Shown here piece by piece: positions 32,227-41,426 of a DNA stretch of 64,000 bases (positions within the stretch are counted from its first letter, which is position 1; the number at the start of each line of letters is the position of its first letter). Under the pieces are notes generated by a model, which was not told the DNA's origin, ran no database searches, and saw only the letters and a program-made list of their open reading frames with translations. The DNA lies in assembly GCF_012844235.1 (NCBI RefSeq), contig NZ_JABAGR010000001.1, forward strand, positions 186,001 to 250,000. Reading direction: 5' to 3'. Both the position numbers and the translations under genes were made by a program. This stretch comes from Parafannyhessea umbonata (GTDB lineage: Bacteria; Actinomycetota; Coriobacteriia; Coriobacteriales; Atopobiaceae).

Positions 32227-32565
32227 TCAATTATATAAATCGATTCCATCCGACGAGTCTAGCAAAACCCTAAGGAAGTCGCTCTTGCTGCTGAGGATGC
32301 GATCCACATACAGACGAGTTCGACCAACCCTAAAAAACGCCATATAGCCACGGGCGCTGACGAATCGCCAGCTCGAGTGTATCTGGCAAACCGTGTCCAG
32401 TGGAGGGGCAGAGTTCGGGAAGGTTGCGACGTCGTCGATACGGTCAAGTATTGCGTCAATCGTACTTGAGGCTGAGGCAGGTTCCTCGTTCTCGACGGCA
32501 ATCCATTCCCATATCTTGTCGAGGTCGGCTAGCGCGTCAGGGGAGTAAACGACCTCATGCCCCAT
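32227..32565 (-). CDS. ParE/RelE-type toxin (second module)
   Basis: The 112-residue protein begins MGHEVVYSPDALADLDKIWEWIA, the typical ParE/RelE opening, and ends with FRVGRTRLYVDRILSSKSDFLRVLL. The ATG at 32565 overlaps the antitoxin end by 11 bases. An in-frame ATG at 32598 would extend the protein by 11 residues without family likeness. The target, gyrase or mRNA, is undecided. The base composition is more AT-rich than its neighbours. Confidence 0.82.
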   Translation of the reverse strand: MGHEVVYSPDALADLDKIWEWIAVENEEPASASSTIDAILDRIDDVATFPNSAPPLDTVCQIHSSWRFVSARGYMAFFRVGRTRLYVDRILSSKSDFLRVLLDSSDGIDLYN

Positions 32566-32818
32566 TGCCGTGTCTATTCTCGAAGTGAGATCGAACATCT
32601 TCAGATGTTATCCAGCCATGGTTCTCACCCGACATCCTGCCATGTTCAAGTTCAGAGAAGAGTGATTGCGCGGCTATAAGACGGTCGTAGTCTGCCATAT
32701 CGAGAATCGCGTAACGACCATGGCCATTTTTCGTAAGAAACACAGGTGAGCCAGGGCAGACCCCATCAAGCACCTCGCTGTAATTCCTCAGATTGGAAAT
32801 GGGTTTAATCGTTGGCAT
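32555..32818 (-). CDS. Phd/YefM-family antitoxin (second module)
   Basis: The 87-residue protein reads MPTIKPISNLRNYSEVLDGV, then PVFLTKNGHGRYAILDMADYDRL, the hallmark of Phd/YefM antitoxins. The N-terminal half binds DNA and the C-terminal half neutralises the toxin. An AT-rich near-palindrome upstream is the likely operator. It belongs to a different antitoxin lineage from the first module at 3011-3301. Confidence 0.88.
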   Translation of the reverse strand: MPTIKPISNLRNYSEVLDGVCPGSPVFLTKNGHGRYAILDMADYDRLIAAQSLFSELEHGRMSGENHGWITSEDVRSHFENRHGNGA

Positions 32819-32841
32819 GAGTTGAGTCCAATCATACGTAA

Positions 32842-32859
32842 AATAATACGTAGTATATT
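32842..32859. promoter_or_regulatory. Operator-like palindrome of the second toxin-antitoxin module
   Basis: AATAATACGTAGTATATT is an 18-base imperfect palindrome centred on TACGTA, 24 bases before the antitoxin start. Autorepression is inferred from position. Confidence 0.5.
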
Positions 32860-32911
32860 ACAGCAATCCAGGTCGACAAGGATGATTTGCTTGTCGTGCG
32901 CCGATATAGCG

Positions 32912-32960
32912 TTGGGACAGATGTACATATAAATGCGGGCTAACTGAGCAATCTGTCCAA
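32912..32960. promoter_or_regulatory. Inverted repeat upstream of the OYE-type reductase gene
   Basis: TTGGGACAGAT and ATCTGTCCAA form an interrupted inverted repeat (GGACAGAT at 32915-32922 and ATCTGTCC at 32951-32958, 28 bases apart). It stands about 110 bases before the reductase start and could be a regulator site or an RNA hairpin. The rest of the 250-base gap shows no gene. Confidence 0.4.
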
Positions 32961-33069
32961 CTCCCTGGCATCACACGTGTGTCGGTATGGTGTGGATTGC
33001 TTTGCGCTCACGTATCATATGCGCGTGACTTCTTGCCGCGAGACGCGGCCCGAATGGACGGGAGAGCAA

Positions 33070-35022
33070 ATGCAGCGCAAGTACCCCAACCTCTGCAAGC
33101 CCATCACCCTTGGGAGGACCACGTTCAGGAACCGCATGTTCAGCGCGCCCATGGGTGGCACGGACATCACTAACGATGGCTGCATCGGTCCCAAGTCGAC
33201 GGCGTTCTACGAGCTGAGGGGCAAGGGCGGCGCCGGCGCGGTCACCGTGTCCGAGTGCATGGTGCACCCGCAGACGGACGGCAGCCACGCCTACCACCTG
33301 GACGAGTCCATCCTCAACTCCCTGGCGTGCGCCACGTACACCGCGGACGCCATCCGCCGCCACGGCGCCATCCCGTCGCTGGAGCTTTCGCACTCCGGAA
33401 TGTTCGCCGGCACGTACATGACGGACAAGACCCGCCAGCACGGGCTCAACCAGTGGGGCCCCTCGGATACCGTCCGCGCCGACGGCGTTGCCGTGCGCGC
33501 CCTGTCGCAGGAGCAGATCGCGGACATCGTCCGCGCCTACGGCTACGTGGCGGGGCTCGCAAAGCGCGCGGGCTTCGAGATGCTCATGATCCACGGTGGC
33601 CACGGATGGCTCATCAACCAGTTCCTCTCGCCCCTGTTCAACCACAGGACGGACGAGTACGGCGGCTCGCTCCAGAACCGCTGCCGCCTTGCCGTCGAGG
33701 TGCTCAAGTCCGTGCGCGAGGCCGTGGGACCCTTCTTCCCGATCGAGTTCCGCATGAGCGGCGCGGAGTTCTGCGAGGGAGGCTACGACCTGGAGGAGGG
33801 CGTGCGCATAGCCCAGGCCATCGAGCCCTACGTCGACCTCATCCACGTCTCGGCCGGCACGTACCAGAAGACGTTCGGCATCACCCACCCCTCCATGTTC
33901 GAGGCGCACGGTCGCAACGTCTACCTTGCCGCAGAGGTCAAGCGCCACGTGAGCAAGCCCGTCGCGACCATTGGCGGCCTGAACGACCCGGAGCAGATGG
34001 AGAAGATCGTGGCCTCGGGGCAGGCGGACGTCGTGTACATGGCGCGCGCCCTTCTCGCCGACCCCTTCCTTCCGCGCAAGGTGACCGAGGGGCGCGACGA
34101 CGAGATCGTGCGCTGCCTGCGCTGCTTCACGTGCATGGCGGAGCGCGCGGCGACGTCCACGCGCCGCTGCACCGTGAACCCGCTCATCGGGCGCGAGTCC
34201 GAGAGCGACGAGGTCGTGCCCGTGCCGGAGTCCCGCCGCAAGAGGGTGCTTGTGGCGGGCGGCGGCCCCGGCGGCCTGTACGCGGCGTACACCGCGGCGC
34301 GCCGCGGCCACGACGTGCTGCTGTGCGAGAAGGAGGGCGAGCTTGGGGGAATCCTCAAGAGCGAGCGCGCCCTGCCGTTCAAGTACGAGATGTACGAGCT
34401 CACGGGCACCTACGAGCGGCTGGCGCGCAGGGCCGGCGTGCAGATCCGCCTGAACTGCGAGGTTACGCCCGAGCTGGTCGAGGCGGAGGGCGCGGACGCG
34501 CTCATCGTCGCGGTTGGCTCCTCGCCGCTCGTGCCGCCCATCCCCGGGCTCGACGGCGACAACGTTGTCGTGGTGAACGACTACTACAAGAACGTCGACC
34601 GCGTGAGCGACGACGTCGTGGTGTTTGGCGGCGGCCTCGCGGGATGCGAGTGCGCCATTCACCTGGGGCAGGAGGGCAAGCGGGTCCACCTTGTCGAGAT
34701 GCGCGACGAGCTGGCGCCGGACGCGAACGTGCGGCACCGCCCGCTGCTGCTTCGCGAGGTCGAGAAGTACGTGACCGTCCACACCGGCTACAAGGGTCTG
34801 CGCGTGACCGCCGACGGCGTCGTGTGCGCGGACGCGAGCGGCGCCGAGCACCTGGTGCCGGGCACGACGGTCATCTGCGCGCTTGGCCAGCGCTCCAGGA
34901 CGGGCGTGGCCGATGCCCTGCGGGACAGCGCTCCCTTCGTTCGCGTGATTGGCGACGCGGCGCGCGTGTCGACCATCACGAACGCCGTGTACTGGGGCTA
35001 CCACGCGGCGCTCGACATCTAG
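33070..35022 (+). CDS. Old Yellow Enzyme-type FMN/Fe-S/FAD oxidoreductase (BaiCD/2,4-dienoyl-CoA reductase family)
   Basis: The 650-residue protein has a TIM-barrel FMN domain (about 1-350): FSAPMGGTDITNDG, then MLMIHGGHGWLINQFLSPLFNHRTDEYGGS with the catalytic HGGHG region. An Fe-S cluster site follows (CLRCFTCMAERAAT...RRC). The C-terminal half binds FAD/NAD: VLVAGGGPGGLYAAYTAARRG and VVVFGGGLAGCECAIHLG. This build is shared with BaiCD/BaiH bile-acid reductases, NADH oxidases and dienoyl-CoA reductases of gut anaerobes. The substrate is an activated alkene, not identifiable here. GGGAGAG precedes the ATG. A LysR gene is convergent with it. Confidence 0.92.
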   Translation: MQRKYPNLCKPITLGRTTFRNRMFSAPMGGTDITNDGCIGPKSTAFYELRGKGGAGAVTVSECMVHPQTDGSHAYHLDESILNSLACATYTADAIRRHGAIPSLELSHSGMFAGTYMTDKTRQHGLNQWGPSDTVRADGVAVRALSQEQIADIVRAYGYVAGLAKRAGFEMLMIHGGHGWLINQFLSPLFNHRTDEYGGSLQNRCRLAVEVLKSVREAVGPFFPIEFRMSGAEFCEGGYDLEEGVRIAQAIEPYVDLIHVSAGTYQKTFGITHPSMFEAHGRNVYLAAEVKRHVSKPVATIGGLNDPEQMEKIVASGQADVVYMARALLADPFLPRKVTEGRDDEIVRCLRCFTCMAERAATSTRRCTVNPLIGRESESDEVVPVPESRRKRVLVAGGGPGGLYAAYTAARRGHDVLLCEKEGELGGILKSERALPFKYEMYELTGTYERLARRAGVQIRLNCEVTPELVEAEGADALIVAVGSSPLVPPIPGLDGDNVVVVNDYYKNVDRVSDDVVVFGGGLAGCECAIHLGQEGKRVHLVEMRDELAPDANVRHRPLLLREVEKYVTVHTGYKGLRVTADGVVCADASGAEHLVPGTTVICALGQRSRTGVADALRDSAPFVRVIGDAARVSTITNAVYWGYHAALDI

Positions 35023-35095
35023 GCGTCACGTACCGCGCGCGGCCGGGCGAGGGCGGTCGCGCGCGTCGGCGTCGGGCCCGGTCCGCGCCCGGCCG

Positions 35096-36019
35096 CTAGC
35101 TGTGGTCGCCCTGTCGGTACGCGTCGACGTAGCCGCGCAGAAGCTCCAGGTAGCGGCTTGCGATGGGCGAGGGCGGCCGGTCGTGCCGCCGCACGTAGCC
35201 CAGCTCCATGCGCTCGTCGCTCTCGAGCGGCACGGCCACGATCTGGCTGCCGTTCAGCGCCTCGGAGAGGATGCCGGAGGATATGGTGTAGCCACCCAGC
35301 CCTATGAGCAGGTTGAACAGCGTGGCACGGTCGGTCACGACGATGCTCTTCTCGGCAGGCTCCGTGATGTGGAGCTCCTCCGCGAAGTACGGCGAGTTGT
35401 GGATGCCCTGGTCGTAGCTCAGGCGCGGGTAGGGGCGCAGGTCGGCGAGCGTGACGGACGCGCGGTCCGCCAGGGGGTTGTCGCGGCTCACGAAGACGTG
35501 CGGCGTCGCCGTGAACAGCGGCTCGAACGCGAGCCCGGCCGCGCGCACCGCGTTAGATATCACGTCGCGGTTGAAGTGGCTGCGGTACAGGATCCCCAGC
35601 TCGCTGCGCTGCACGCGCACGTCGTCCAGGATGCCGGCCGTCGTGGACTCGCGCAGCGAGAACTCGTAGCTGCTGGCGCCGTGCTCGCGCACCAGCCGCA
35701 CGAACGCGTTCACCACGAACGCGTAGTGCTGCGCGGACACGCCAAACACGCGGCGCACGCGGGTGCCGCCCTTGTACTCCGCCTCCAGGAGGTCCGCCTG
35801 CTCAACCACCTGTCGCGCGTACGAGAGGAAGCGCGTGCCCTCCTCTGTCAGCTCAACGCCCGTGCGCGACCGCGTGAAGATCGTGACGCCCATCTCGCGC
35901 TCCAGCTCCGCGACGGCCTTCGACAGGCTGGGCTGCGCAACGAACAGCCGCTCGGCCGCCGCCGTGAGCGAGCCCGACTCCGCCACCTGGATCACGTATC
36001 GCAGTTGCTGCAGCTTCAT
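35096..36019 (-). CDS. LysR-family transcriptional regulator next to the OYE-type reductase
   Basis: The 307-residue protein begins MKLQQLRYVIQVAESGSLTAAAERLFVAQPSLSKAVAELE, the LysR winged helix, followed by a full effector domain. CGGAGG lies before the ATG at 36019, and longer in-frame starts upstream lack a ribosome site. Its stop faces the stop of the reductase gene, 73 bases away. It may control that gene, but LysR targets are usually divergent, so this is only a suggestion. Confidence 0.92.
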   Translation of the reverse strand: MKLQQLRYVIQVAESGSLTAAAERLFVAQPSLSKAVAELEREMGVTIFTRSRTGVELTEEGTRFLSYARQVVEQADLLEAEYKGGTRVRRVFGVSAQHYAFVVNAFVRLVREHGASSYEFSLRESTTAGILDDVRVQRSELGILYRSHFNRDVISNAVRAAGLAFEPLFTATPHVFVSRDNPLADRASVTLADLRPYPRLSYDQGIHNSPYFAEELHITEPAEKSIVVTDRATLFNLLIGLGGYTISSGILSEALNGSQIVAVPLESDERMELGYVRRHDRPPSPIASRYLELLRGYVDAYRQGDHS

Positions 36020-36198
36020 GCGCCACCTCCGTCCGCTCCATTCTGACACAACCGTCTGCCGCTCCGTCGGCCCCACGACCGCCACAAAGGCGGAACATGG
36101 TAGGAGGCATGCCGCGCCCGCGCGCCGCGGACGTGCCACAAGACAAGACACCCGTGCCGCACCCGCGCACGCGGCCGACGCCAGAAGGGACCATCCAT

Positions 36199-37161
36199 AT
36201 GAGAAGAGCAACCACCGCGCTCGCGAGGACCACCGCGGTCGCATGCGCAGGCGCCGTCGCGACCGCCGCCCTGGTGTCGCCGCGCAAGAACGACTCGTAC
36301 GTGGACGCCCGCTGGGGCAAGATCCGCCAGCACCGCTTTGCCCACCGCGGCCTGCACGACCGCGACCTAGGCATCCCAGAAAACTCGCTCTCGGCGTTCC
36401 GGCGCGCCCGCGACCTGGGCTTTGGCGTGGAGCTCGACGTCCACCTCACCGCGGACGGCCAGCTTGCGGTCATTCACGACGCCAGCACGCGGCGCATGTG
36501 CGGACGCGCCCTCACGGTCGAGAAGAGCACCCTGCAGGACCTGCGCGAGCTTTGCCTGGACGGCACGGACGAGCGCATCCCCACCTTCGACGAGGCGCTT
36601 TCCGTGTTCGATGCGGACTGCGAGGGCGACGCGGACCCGCTGCCGCTCATCGTGGAGGTGAAGACCGAGGGCGCCGCGTGGCCGCGCGTGGCGGAGCTCT
36701 GCCACAAGACCATGGACGAGCTCGATTGCCACTGCGTCAGCTACTGCGTGGAGAGTTTCGACCCGCGCGTGCTGGTGTGGCTGCGCCGCCACCGCCCAGA
36801 GGTCGTCCGCGGCCAGCTGAGCAAGGACTACCTCGCAGCAACGTCCGCAAAGTCCGCGGCGTCCGCCCGCACGGGCGAGAAGAGCGCGCCCGCGCACCGG
36901 CAGGCCCTGGCCTCCGTCTGCACCGCCGCGCGCGACGCGGCTGCGACGTCCATGGTCGCAAACTCCCTTGCGCGGCCGGATTTCGTTGCGTACAAGTTCG
37001 CGGACCGCGCGACACCCGCGTTCAGGCTGGTTCAGGCCCTGGGCGCGAAGCCCGTGTTCTGGACCATAAAGAACCCGCAGGACCTTGCCGCCGCCGAGAC
37101 TGAGGGTGGCGTCGCCATATTCGAGGGCTTCGTGCCGGATTCCACCCACGCCCAGGTGTAG
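36199..37161 (+). CDS. Glycerophosphodiester phosphodiesterase-family protein with N-terminal membrane anchor
   Basis: The 320-residue protein has an N-terminal hydrophobic stretch (ALARTTAVACAGAVATAALVS) that can be an anchor or signal. The GDPD domain follows: HRFAHRGLHDRD, PENSLSAFRRA, GVELDVHLTADGQLAVIHD and VEVKTEG. It hydrolyses glycerophosphodiesters to glycerol-3-phosphate and an alcohol. An Ala/Ser-rich insert near residues 215-240 contains ARTGEKSAPA, encoded by the GGGCGAGAAGNNC word at 36873-36882. The start follows AGAAGGGA. Confidence 0.88.
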   Translation: MRRATTALARTTAVACAGAVATAALVSPRKNDSYVDARWGKIRQHRFAHRGLHDRDLGIPENSLSAFRRARDLGFGVELDVHLTADGQLAVIHDASTRRMCGRALTVEKSTLQDLRELCLDGTDERIPTFDEALSVFDADCEGDADPLPLIVEVKTEGAAWPRVAELCHKTMDELDCHCVSYCVESFDPRVLVWLRRHRPEVVRGQLSKDYLAATSAKSAASARTGEKSAPAHRQALASVCTAARDAAATSMVANSLARPDFVAYKFADRATPAFRLVQALGAKPVFWTIKNPQDLAAAETEGGVAIFEGFVPDSTHAQV

Positions 37162-37199
37162 GGCCCGCCCCCAGCAGCCGGCCCGCACCCAGCACCCGC

Positions 37200-38024
37200 C
37201 TACAGGAAGTAGCGCTCGATCGTCTCGGCCACGCCGTCGTGGTCGCAGTCGGCCGTGGTGCAGACGTCCGCGGCCGCGAGCGCCTGCGGCGTGGCGTTTG
37301 CCATCGCGACGCCCAGGCCGGCGCTGCGCAGCATGTCCAGGTCGTTGTCGCCGTCGCCCACGGCCACGACCTGCGACATCGTGATGCCTAGCTCGTCGCA
37401 CAGGTGGGCGATGCCGCTGTCCTTGCGCACGCCGGGCGCCGTTATCTCCACCGATGCGCCCTCCGCAAACGCGACCTGTACGTCCGCGCCCGCAAGCTGA
37501 GCGCGCGTGCGCTCGCGCGCCTCCTGCGTAAAGTGGTACAGGTTGATCTTGACGGCCTTGTTGGGGTGAGTGCGCAGGAACTCGATGGGGTCGTCCATCT
37601 GCTCGTTCACCTGCGCCCACAGGCCCTTGTACTGGCCAAGCCCCAGCTCGTCCGCGCGCTCGACGTCCGCAAGGTTCAGGTATGCGCCGGTCTGCGTCAG
37701 CACGTTCACCAGGCAGCCGTTCGAAAGACCCGCGCGCACCGCCTGGATCGCGCCGTGGTTGGGGATGGTGGTCACGCTCACGCTGCGGCGCTCCCACAGG
37801 TCCATCACCACGGCGCCGTTTGCGCACACGGCGTAGCGCACGGGCGCGAGGTCGTGCCTCAGCGGCTCGAGCTCGCGGTACGCGCGGCCCGTGGCGATGG
37901 TCGCGAACGCGCCGGAGTCGGCAAGCCGACGCAGCGCCGCAGACGTAGCGGGCGACACCCTCTTGCCCGTGGTCAGGAGGGTGCCGTCCATGTCAAGCGC
38001 TATCAGGCGGTATGTGCCGGCCAC
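37200..38024 (-). CDS. Cof-type HAD-superfamily phosphatase
   Basis: The 274-residue protein has all HAD motifs: LIALDMDGTLL (nucleophile Asp), ATGRAY, KDSGIAHLCDELGI and VGDGDNDLDMLRSAG. The cap domain is of the Cof/C2 type. It dephosphorylates a sugar phosphate or a cofactor intermediate. The start is GTG at 38024, directly after the icd stop with no gap, so the two genes are co-transcribed and probably coupled. Confidence 0.92.
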   Translation of the reverse strand: MAGTYRLIALDMDGTLLTTGKRVSPATSAALRRLADSGAFATIATGRAYRELEPLRHDLAPVRYAVCANGAVVMDLWERRSVSVTTIPNHGAIQAVRAGLSNGCLVNVLTQTGAYLNLADVERADELGLGQYKGLWAQVNEQMDDPIEFLRTHPNKAVKINLYHFTQEARERTRAQLAGADVQVAFAEGASVEITAPGVRKDSGIAHLCDELGITMSQVVAVGDGDNDLDMLRSAGLGVAMANATPQALAAADVCTTADCDHDGVAETIERYFL

Positions 38025-39239
38025 CTACGCAAGCTCCTTCTGAAGGCGGTCCGCGATCGCGAGGATGAACTCCTCCGTGTCAAGCTGCCGCGGGTTCGGC
38101 AGCGTGGTGATGCGCGCCAGGTCGCCCGTCATCTTGCCGTCCTCGATGGTGCCGATGGTCGCCCTCTCGAGCGCGTCGGCAAAGCGCACCAGGTCGGGCG
38201 TGCCGTCCAGCTCGCCGCGCTTGCGCAGGGCGCCGGACCACGCGAAGATGGTCGCGACGGAGTTCGTCGAGGTCCTCTCGCCCCTCAGGTGCTTGTAGTA
38301 GTGGCGCTGCACCGTGCCGTGCGCCGCTTCGTACTCCCAGTAGCCGTGGGGGCTCACCAGCACGGACGTCATCATGGCCAGGCTGCCGAATGCGGTCGAT
38401 ACCATGTCGCTCATCACGTCGCCGTCGTAGTTCTTGCACGCCCAGATGAAGCCGCCCTCTGAGCGCATCACGCGGGCCACGGCGTCGTCTATCAGGGTAT
38501 AGAAGTACTCGATGTCCGCAGCCTCGAACTTCTCCCTGTACTCCGTCTCGTACAGGTCCGCGAACACGTCCTTGAAGCGGTGGTCGTACGTCTTGCTGAT
38601 GGTGTCCTTCGTGGCAAACCACAGGTCTTGCCTGGTCTCGAGCGCATAGCTAAAGCACGCGTGCGCAAAGCCGGTTATGGACTCGTCCAGGTTGTGCATG
38701 CCCTCCACCACGCCGGGGCCCGCGAACTCGTGCACGCAGACGGACTGCGGATCGCCGCCGTCGGCCGGCGTGTACGTCAGGTCGACCCTTCCGGGGCCGG
38801 GAACGCGCATCTCCACGTCGCGGTACACGTCGCCGTACGCGTGACGCGCGATGGTGATGGGCGCCTTCCACGTGCGCACGTACGGCTCGATGCCCTTCAC
38901 CAGGATGGGCGCGCGAAACACGGTGCCGTCCAGCATGGCGCGGATGGTGCCGTTGGGGCTCTTCCACATCTTCTTGAGGTCGTATTCCTCCATGCGGGCC
39001 GCGTTCGGCGTGATGGTGGCGCACTTCACGGCCACGCCCAGGCGCTTCGTGGCGTTGGCGGAGTCGATCGTGACCTGGTCGTCGGTGGCGTTGCGGTTCT
39101 CGAGCCCCAGGTCGAAGTACTCGGTCCTCAGGTCGACGAACGGGACGATGAGGTCGTCCTTGATCATCTTCCACATGATGCGCGTCATCTCGTCCCCGTC
39201 CATCTCGACGAGGGGGGTCTTCATCAAAATCTTGGCCAT
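38025..39239 (-). CDS. icd: NADP-dependent isocitrate dehydrogenase
   Basis: The 404-residue protein matches the homodimeric eukaryote-like NADP-IDH group: [53 protein letters not shown] and [14 protein letters not shown]. It oxidises isocitrate to 2-oxoglutarate, giving NADPH and a glutamate precursor. GGAGG precedes the ATG at 39239. It heads an operon with the Cof-type phosphatase. It is divergent from the LacI gene; their shared 300-base region holds a facing pair of GGGCGAGAAGNNC words. Confidence 0.96.
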   Translation of the reverse strand: MAKILMKTPLVEMDGDEMTRIMWKMIKDDLIVPFVDLRTEYFDLGLENRNATDDQVTIDSANATKRLGVAVKCATITPNAARMEEYDLKKMWKSPNGTIRAMLDGTVFRAPILVKGIEPYVRTWKAPITIARHAYGDVYRDVEMRVPGPGRVDLTYTPADGGDPQSVCVHEFAGPGVVEGMHNLDESITGFAHACFSYALETRQDLWFATKDTISKTYDHRFKDVFADLYETEYREKFEAADIEYFYTLIDDAVARVMRSEGGFIWACKNYDGDVMSDMVSTAFGSLAMMTSVLVSPHGYWEYEAAHGTVQRHYYKHLRGERTSTNSVATIFAWSGALRKRGELDGTPDLVRFADALERATIGTIEDGKMTGDLARITTLPNPRQLDTEEFILAIADRLQKELA

Positions 39240-39342
39240 CAAAACCTCCGAACGAGCGTCCGGGCGCCCCGGGCCGGCGGCCGCGGGCGCCAACCAGCGT
39301 TGAGCCTCACATCCGTGCGCGCGGCAGCCGCGGGCGCACGTA

Positions 39343-39408
39343 CTTCTCGCCCACATGCCGCATGCGCCCCTAGTCTAGCGGCTTTCCTGCGCCCGTCTGG
39401 GCGAGAAG
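39343..39408. repeat. Facing pair of GGGCGAGAAG words in the icd/lacI divergent region
   Basis: ACTTCTCGCCCA (39342-39353) and TGGGCGAGAAGT (39398-39409) are perfect 12-base inverted copies, 44 bases apart. The pair could form a hairpin in either transcript. The rest of the 39240-39540 gap holds only the LacI-type operator listed next. Confidence 0.8.
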
Positions 39409-39437
39409 TGCCGCGCCACGTCGTTTTGTAGCGCAGA

Positions 39438-39449
39438 TTAAACGTTTGC
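39438..39449. promoter_or_regulatory. LacI-type operator upstream of lacI-family gene (autoregulation)
   Basis: TTAAACGTTTGC matches the deoC operator GTAAACGTTTAC at 10 of 12 positions. It lies about 90 bases before the regulator's start codon. Confidence 0.55.
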
Positions 39450-39540
39450 CTTCCGCTGGGGCGCGCCGCGGGGTCGAAGCGCGGCGCTTGCCCTACCATG
39501 AGGGGGGCGCGGCGCGGTGCCGCGCGGGAGGGGAGGACGC

Positions 39541-40566
39541 ATGGCAGGCTCGCGCGTGACGGTGAGGGAGGTGGCCCGTGCCGCGGGCGTATCCGTTGCG
39601 ACGGTGTCGCGCGTGATCAACCACAACGGCCGGTTCTCCGCCCAGACGGAGGCGCGCGTGCGCGAGGCGATCGAGCGCCTGCACTACCAGCCCAACCAGC
39701 TGGCGCGCGGCCTTCGCCAGCAGCGCGCGGACGCCGTGGGCGTGATCGTGCCCAACATCAGCAACGAGTTCTTCTCACGCATGATCGTGACGCTGCAGGC
39801 GGGGCTGTTTGCGGCCGGGCTCTCAATCGTGATCTACAACACCAACCACGACCCTGACATGGAGCGCCAATGCCACGCGTCGCTTGCGGCGCAGCGCGTG
39901 TCGGGCATCGTGAGCGCAAACAGCCTGGAGGACGTGCGCGCGGCCGTGCGCCGCGACGTGCCCACGCTTTACATCGACCGCGAGGTGCCCGAGGGCGACC
40001 TTGGCCCCAACGTCAGCTCCGTGATGAGCGACAACGTGGCCAGCGGGCGGCTTGCCGCGCAGGAGCTTGCGCGCTGCGGCTGTACGCGCCCGATGGTGCT
40101 TACGGCGACGGCCGGCTTTCCCGTGACGGAGGTGCGCACGCGCAGCTTTGCGCAGGAGCTTGCGCGCCTGGGCGTGCCCCTGGACGGAAGGCGCGTGATC
40201 CACCCGCCCGCGACGGACTTTCCCTCTGGCCACGACGCCGTGGCGGCGGCCCTGGACGCGGGGCTCGAGTTCGACGGCGTGTTTGCCCAGACGGACCGTC
40301 TGGCCATGGGTGCGCTGGAGGCGCTGCGCGAGCGCGGCGTGCGCGTGCCGCAGGACGTTGCCGTGGTGGGTCACGACGACATCCTGCTGGCGCGGTTTGG
40401 CCGCCCGCCGCTGACGACCATCGCGCAGGACCCGGAGCGCATAGGCAGCCTGGCCGCGCAGATCATGCTGCAGATGATAGCGGGGGAGCTTGGGCAGGGC
40501 CGCCACGAGCTGGTGCCCGTGCGCCTGGTGCGACGCGAGTCCACCATGCGCGGGCGAAACGTGTGA
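39541..40566 (+). CDS. LacI-family transcriptional regulator, likely controlling deoC
   Basis: The 341-residue protein has the LacI helix-turn-helix VTVREVARAAGVSVATVSRVINHNGRFS with hinge YQPNQLARGLR, then a periplasmic-binding-protein-like effector domain ending in QDPERIGSLAAQIMLQM. GGGGAGG precedes the ATG at 39541. Two strong palindromes of LacI type (GTAAACGTTTAC and GTAAACGATTAC) lie before deoC downstream, and one weaker copy lies before this gene. A deoxyribose-related or nucleoside-derived effector is inferred from the deoC link. Confidence 0.93.
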   Translation: MAGSRVTVREVARAAGVSVATVSRVINHNGRFSAQTEARVREAIERLHYQPNQLARGLRQQRADAVGVIVPNISNEFFSRMIVTLQAGLFAAGLSIVIYNTNHDPDMERQCHASLAAQRVSGIVSANSLEDVRAAVRRDVPTLYIDREVPEGDLGPNVSSVMSDNVASGRLAAQELARCGCTRPMVLTATAGFPVTEVRTRSFAQELARLGVPLDGRRVIHPPATDFPSGHDAVAAALDAGLEFDGVFAQTDRLAMGALEALRERGVRVPQDVAVVGHDDILLARFGRPPLTTIAQDPERIGSLAAQIMLQMIAGELGQGRHELVPVRLVRRESTMRGRNV

Positions 40567-40668
40567 TGGTGCGGGGCGCGTGCCGGAAGGACGGGAGGCC
40601 GCTGACCGGGAGCGCGCTGGGCGAGAAGTGCGCTAGGCGAGAAGTGCGCGGCCTTTGGGCCAGGCATG

Positions 40669-40727
40669 TTGACACGGGATGAGTAAACGTTTACGCTGAC
40701 AGGCGACAAATGTGAGTAAACGATTAC
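40669..40727 (+). promoter_or_regulatory. deoC promoter with two LacI-type operators
   Basis: TTGACA (40669-40674) and TACGCT (40692-40697) are spaced by 17 bases. The perfect palindrome GTAAACGTTTAC (40683-40694) covers the spacer and the -10, and GTAAACGATTAC (40716-40727) lies downstream, 33 bases centre to centre. This is a clear repressible promoter. The adjacent lacI-type gene is the obvious regulator. Confidence 0.85.
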
Positions 40728-40762
40728 CCACAGGAGCGAACGCGACGGAAGGGAAGCGCAGG

Positions 40763-41404
40763 ATGGAGCTCAACCAGTACATGGACCACACGCTGCTGAA
40801 GCAGAACGCCACGCAGGAGCAGCTGGGGAAGCTGTGCGACGAGGCACGCGAGTACCACTTCAAGACCGTGTCCATCAACGGCACGTGGACGGCATTTGCG
40901 GCGGAGCGACTGAAGGGCTCCGGCGTGGGCATCACCACGTGCATCAGCTTTCCGCTGGGCGCATGCAGCACCGCCGGAAAGGTGGCGGAAGCCAGGCAGG
41001 CTGTGGAGGACGGCACCACGGAGATTGACATGGTGCTGAACGTGGGCAGGCTGCTGAGCGGCGACGACGAGTACTGCACGAAGGACATCGCCGCCGTGGT
41101 GGAGGCGGCGCAGGGACACCCCGTGAAGGTGATCCTGGAGTGCTGCCTGCTGGACGACGACCAGATCGTGCGCGCGTGCAAGTGCGCCGAGGCCGCCGGG
41201 GCAGCGTTCGTGAAGACCTCGACCGGCTTCAGCACCGGTGGTGCTACCGTGCACGACGTGGAGCTCATGAAGCGCACGGTGGGAGACCGCCTGAAGATCA
41301 AGGCCGCGGGCGGCATCCACACGCGCGAGGACGCCCTTGCCATGATCGCCGCCGGCGCGGACCGCATTGGCGCGAGCGCGTCCGTCGCGATCTGCACGGA
41401 GTAG
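40763..41404 (+). CDS. deoC: Deoxyribose-phosphate aldolase
   Basis: The 213-residue protein begins MELNQYMDHTLLKQNATQEQ and has CISFPLGACSTAGKVAEA, TEIDMVLNVGRLLSGD, VILECCLLDD and AAFVKTSTGFSTGGAT with the Schiff-base lysine. KAAGGIHTREDALAMIAAGADRIGAS closes the barrel. It cleaves 2-deoxyribose-5-phosphate to glyceraldehyde-3-phosphate and acetaldehyde in deoxynucleoside breakdown. The ATG at 40763 follows GAAGGGA. A longer frame from 40712 begins within the operator and is not likely. A hairpin follows the stop. Confidence 0.96.
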   Translation: MELNQYMDHTLLKQNATQEQLGKLCDEAREYHFKTVSINGTWTAFAAERLKGSGVGITTCISFPLGACSTAGKVAEARQAVEDGTTEIDMVLNVGRLLSGDDEYCTKDIAAVVEAAQGHPVKVILECCLLDDDQIVRACKCAEAAGAAFVKTSTGFSTGGATVHDVELMKRTVGDRLKIKAAGGIHTREDALAMIAAGADRIGASASVAICTE

Positions 41405-41426
41405 TCGGGCATCACAAAGCCAAAAG

